A stretch of DNA of 30,979 nucleotides from Phoronis ovalis. Lineage: Eukaryota > Phoronida > Phoronidae. The position numbers were made by a program, and so were the translations under genes. The DNA is taken from contig JAOXYB010029400.1 of the NCBI GenBank assembly GCA_028565635.1, forward strand, positions 1 through 30,979, given 5' to 3'. Positions 28,091 through 30,979 of this stretch are shown one piece after another; positions within the stretch are counted from its first letter, which is position 1, and each line of letters starts with the position of its first letter. The notes below the pieces were generated by a model. That model was not told the origin of the DNA, ran no database searches, and saw nothing but the letters and a program-made list of their open reading frames with translations.

Positions 28091-28466
28091 GGCCTAAGTA
28101 CACCATCATAGAACATAAATAGAGCAACATTCCCGTAACTATTATATCTTCATAATGTGTACTCTTTCATACACTACCAGTTAATTTTTCGTGCAGTCTT
28201 ATCCATACTGATTTTGAGAAAATCGTGTTAAAACAAAATCAACCCATGAATCGTACTATTCCCGAATTCAAACTCTGATTTAAAAAAAATTGTAATGATC
28301 TCTTGAATTGTATTGCTTTAGTCAGAGAAGTACATGTTGACAATTACAAAACACCCAAAATTAAAACGCCACCCCCCCAAAAAAAGAAAAAAATTGTGTA
28401 CTAATATGCCCGTACTATATTCGCATGTAGTGTCAACAAAGCCTCATGCCACTGTGTACTTAGGCC
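28091..28466. mobile_element. 376 bp MITE with perfect 13 bp terminal inverted repeats
   Basis: GGCCTAAGTACAC at 28091-28103 is the exact complement of GTGTACTTAGGCC at 28454-28466. The paralogous sequence around 8975-8995 (CAGCATCTGGTAGTAG) runs straight through without the insert. The interior has no open frame for a transposase. A target duplication is not clear because the right flank has a few extra bases (ATATTG). Superfamily unassigned. Confidence 0.8.
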
Positions 28467-28858
28467 ATATTGTAGTACAGAACTCACAATTAAAAAACAG
28501 TTGTTATACTGATCAGATTTAATGTGACAAAATGACTTATTTTACATAAAACAACTTCCGACACCTTTCTCCATCAGATTACAGCATTCATTAATGTTTA
28601 ATTATTAAATTGCTAAATTTTCAAAATTTGATTACTTCTAGATATAGAAAACAGTTCACATGTAATTGGCAAACTCATTTAATAAACGGGTCAGTTTCTT
28701 TGAAAAGTTTTCTTTATACTGTACAGCAAATTTAATCAAAAAATTTACTTTCAGAGGTGGTGTTACAAAATTTTGAACAAATGTTTCTAAGACAGATACT
28801 TTAGTCAGAAAATAAGACGTAACGCAACTGGTTAGTGACATATAGAGTGACAGTTTGG
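28467..28858 (-). other. 3' untranslated region of the intact PRPF6 copy
   Basis: Directly follows the TAA on the minus strand and is closely matched by 9000-9372 and partly by 7470-7800. The 61-codon minus frame at 28656-28841 lies here and is not conserved as coding. Confidence 0.6.
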
Positions 28859-29011
28859 TTATGTTGGTATTTCTAAAGAATTTGCAACCATTGGTAAAAT
28901 ATCTTCTGTTTTTTTTCTCCAGTTTTTAATATCTTTAGAAATGTGACACCAGTGTTCTCCATGATGAGGTTCAGCATTTATACAATTTTTCAGTACTTGT
29001 TTCTGTTGCTC
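28859..29011 (-). CDS. PRPF6: PRPF6 last coding exon (intact copy)
   Basis: Acceptor CTTTTAG, then [40 protein letters not shown] and [10 protein letters not shown] before TAA at 28859-28861. The A8 run (28909-28916 on the plus strand as T8) preserves the frame lost in the pseudogene. Confidence 0.92.
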   Translation of the reverse strand, partial: EQQKQVLKNCINAEPHHGEHWCHISKDIKNWRKKTEDILPMVANSLEIPT

Positions 29012-30567
29012 CTAAAAGAAGAATACCAAGTAAATACTAAAGACAATGGCATTTATGATGCAGCATTAGTAATTCCAATCAAAATATTACAGCACATATT
29101 ACAGACTTAATGGCCAGCAAGCCACTGTAAAATATCTATCATCTATAATGACAGAATCTGGGATCTCTGGTTCATAGCCACACATCGGACTTGTTGCCGA
29201 AACGCAAGAATCTTTTATGATAGCATTCCTGGATTATAGGCATACATCCCCCACTTGCTGCCCAACAAGCTACGTCAGAAAAACATTTTATGCCAGAATC
29301 CGCCGTCTCTGTATTATTGGTGCACATTCCAGACTTGCTGCTCAAGAAGCGCCTAATTATATAGACTTTTCATGACATAATCTGCGGTATCTTGATTAAT
29401 GATGCATATTCCAGACTTGCTTTCAAACAAGCCACCCCATAAAAAATTTTCACGACAACATCAATCAAACCCTTTGCCATCTAAACTTAAAAAGCTAAAA
29501 ATGTAATCACGTGACATTACATTTTATATAAGCCAAATCAAAAGGCAATAGTAAAGAACCTGCACTTACCTCAGAACTGTTTGCCAGTTCAAATTTATAC
29601 AGGTATGCCCATGCATCTCCAAGATCAGGGTCAATTTTAATTGTCCTATGTAGCCAGTCCCGGGTTTTGTTTAATTTTCTTTCTGACCAAAACAATCTGC
29701 AAAAAAGCTTTCAACCTTGCAGAAGCTACCAGGTTCTTTTTTTGCAAAACAGAAGTCCGATCCATCGCATGACTTAATAGGCTGAATATTTTGTATTGCT
29801 TGCTAACTGGGACACTGTTTTGCAAGACATGTTACACAGCCTTTGGTCAATCAAAGATATTTGGTAATTGGGCAATAATGTTTAAGGGCTTCTCATATTT
29901 CAATTTCAAGAAGGTTTTAAGGAAACCTGGTGCTCATTTCAAGCACTTCAAGTCAAAAATTAACCGTACTATATATCTATACCTAAGTTTAAAAGAATTA
30001 GTTCATAAATGACTAGAAAATAATATTTGTTTCCAGCTGTAGTCAAACTATTGTTGTTTTAATATGCCTACTGTGAGATTGATACTTGACTAATTAACCA
30101 TCTATCAATTAAAGAGTTGCTTCAGATAATTTTCCTACATCATATAAATGAGCATGGAAGCGTGAAATGTATGTGAAATATATTTATTATTGTTTTATTG
30201 CCAAATGTAATATTTACCAAAATGTATGATATATATCGATATTACTATAATAACTATGACAGGATTACAAAATACACACAGTTTCTATGCAATCTCATCC
30301 TCTCACAACGTTTAGTCAAATAAATATTGGGTAAAACCAGTAAATAGCAATCTCATCTTTAAACCTGTCGATCGGTACACATTATGATAGCACGCATCAG
30401 CACAATACTTATATGAATGTTCACTTACTTTGAAACTGTTAGCAAAACATGAGGATCATGTTCACATCTATGTAAAGCATCTACAGACTTTGTTTTTCTT
30501 TGAGGACGGTTTTCCATAAAAATTGCTTCAGCCCACAAAACACCGGAAGTTGGACATTCTTGTAAGG
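28859..30567 (-). CDS. PRPF6: PRPF6 (pre-mRNA processing factor 6) 3' end, three intact exons of a partial gene
   Basis: Three minus-strand exons at 30429-30567, 29570-29696 and 28859-29011 join in phase (139, 127 and 153 nt) and encode the C-terminal ~140 residues of PRPF6: [20 protein letters not shown] through [18 protein letters not shown] to [17 protein letters not shown] and TAA. All splice sites are canonical. It keeps residues conserved with human PRPF6 that the 9-26 kb copy has lost (LQECP, NRPQR, eight-A run). It is therefore the better candidate for the working gene, with the 5' exons beyond the right edge. PRPF6 assembles the U4/U6.U5 tri-snRNP in the nucleus through HAT repeats. 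The exon expected next (GGMKNIAQALMAK) is not in the window because sequence diverges at 30910. Confidence 0.9.
29012..29569 (-). repeat. Intron of intact PRPF6 copy with 60-80 bp tandem units
   Basis: Collinear with 9528-10047, including the degenerate tandem units between about 29145 and 29465. It has an additional short insertion at 29107-29142 (TTAATGGCCAGCAAGCCACT) not present in the pseudogene copy. Confidence 0.55.
29570..29696 (-). CDS. PRPF6: PRPF6 penultimate coding exon (intact copy)
   Basis: 127 nt, acceptor TTTGCAG, donor GTAAGT. It encodes [40 protein letters not shown] and SE, matching [20 protein letters not shown] of human PRPF6. Confidence 0.93.
29697..30428 (-). other. Intron of intact PRPF6 copy
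   Basis: Collinear with 10175-10955 with scattered indels, including an extra GATCCATCGCAT-like stretch near 29760. Nothing else recognised; the plus frame at 29791-30012 is not conserved. Confidence 0.5.
30429..30567 (-). CDS. PRPF6: PRPF6 third-from-last coding exon (intact copy)
   Basis: 139 nt, acceptor TTTCCAG, donor GTAAGT. It encodes (A)[38 protein letters not shown] and HVLLTVSK, close to human [20 protein letters not shown] and [20 protein letters not shown]. Confidence 0.93.
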
Positions 30568-30979
30568 CTGGAAATTATTTTACACATAAAAGTACTGTTT
30601 ACATGTTGTGACATGTTTTCAGAACTTATACATTTGAGGCAAATATCTTAAATATATTTTTCAAATCTTGCTATGTTTACGAACAAAATTGTTACAAACC
30701 AACAAACTGGTAAGTTCAGAGTAATATAATTATTTAGTTTCCAGTTTCTTAACATACAATATGCAAAATTGTCCACAGTTCCCCAAAGAAAGCCCTACTC
30801 AGTAGGGAATCAGAATTAAAATTAAAAACATTTTACAACAAATAGAAAATAATGGATAAAAATTGGCAGTTTAAGAATATTTTAAGGTTTAGCAGCTTCC
30901 CATATTTAAACAAGAGGTCTGCGGGTGCAGACAGATGCCCATCATATGATGTAGTTTCTGTAGTTGTAAAGCCATCTTT
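30568..30979. other. Intron, then unknown sequence at the right edge
   Basis: 30640-30909 follows the pseudogene intron 11330-11630. From 30910 (ACAAGAGGTCTGCGGGTGCA) similarity stops, just short of where the next exon is expected. An internal short inverted pair, GTCTGC/GCAGAC, lies at 30917-30933. It may be the end of an inserted element, but only one end is visible. Confidence 0.4.

Noticed and set aside
1-30979. CRISPR arrays, bacterial operons, riboswitches, tRNA or rRNA genes.
   Set aside because: The sequence is intron-rich animal DNA; the tandem repeats found lack regular unique spacers, and no tRNA box A/B pair or rRNA motif was seen.

Overview
The window is animal genomic DNA: AT-rich, with long introns, GT-AG splice sites, short intact exons, MITE-type elements and retroposon debris. 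Tandem paralogues of a TRIM gene, frequent TACATGTAC-like words and CGATTATT-type MITE repeats suggest a marine lophotrochozoan, most likely a bivalve mollusc. This assignment is an inference, not proven by any marker here.

Two gene families are interleaved. On the minus strand are copies of PRPF6, the U5/tri-snRNP splicing factor homologous to yeast Prp6. The right end (28859-30567) holds the intact last three coding exons of one copy, which continues beyond the window. Downstream of it (26664 down to 9373) lies a second copy with at least twenty recognisable exons. It is an unprocessed pseudogene: it lacks the 5' exons and carries two in-frame TAA codons, four frameshifting indels and at least one damaged splice region. 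A third relic, of PRPF6 intron sequence only, forms the first 245 bases.

On the plus strand are three copies of an intronless-ORF RING/B-box/B-box/coiled-coil/NHL-type TRIM gene. TRIM copy 1 (1627-3555) and copy 2 (16851-18818) have open reading frames. Copy 3 (about 18975-20382) lacks its RING and first B-box and is frameshifted. Copies 2 and 3 sit, in antisense, inside one 6.5 kb intron of the PRPF6 pseudogene. A piece of the adjoining PRPF6 exon is trapped between them, which records an unequal exchange.

Region by region: 1-245 PRPF6 intron relic; 250-5200 TRIM copy 1 block, with a 704 bp MITE upstream; 5201-5732 nothing recognised; 5733-7300 tandem repeat; 7470-9372 rearranged PRPF6 3' flank; 9373-26664 PRPF6 pseudogene with the nested TRIM block (16137-21970); 26665-26900 inverted and short tandem repeats; 27060-28858 PRPF6 3' flank with a second MITE; 28859-30567 intact PRPF6 3' exons; 30568-30979 intron and an unknown insertion.

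Because so much of the window is paralogous to itself, pre-insertion sites can be read directly. This defines three mobile-element insertions. It also reveals a recurring small mutation in which a 2-3 base word s becomes s + reverse complement + s. This is the most unusual signal I found.
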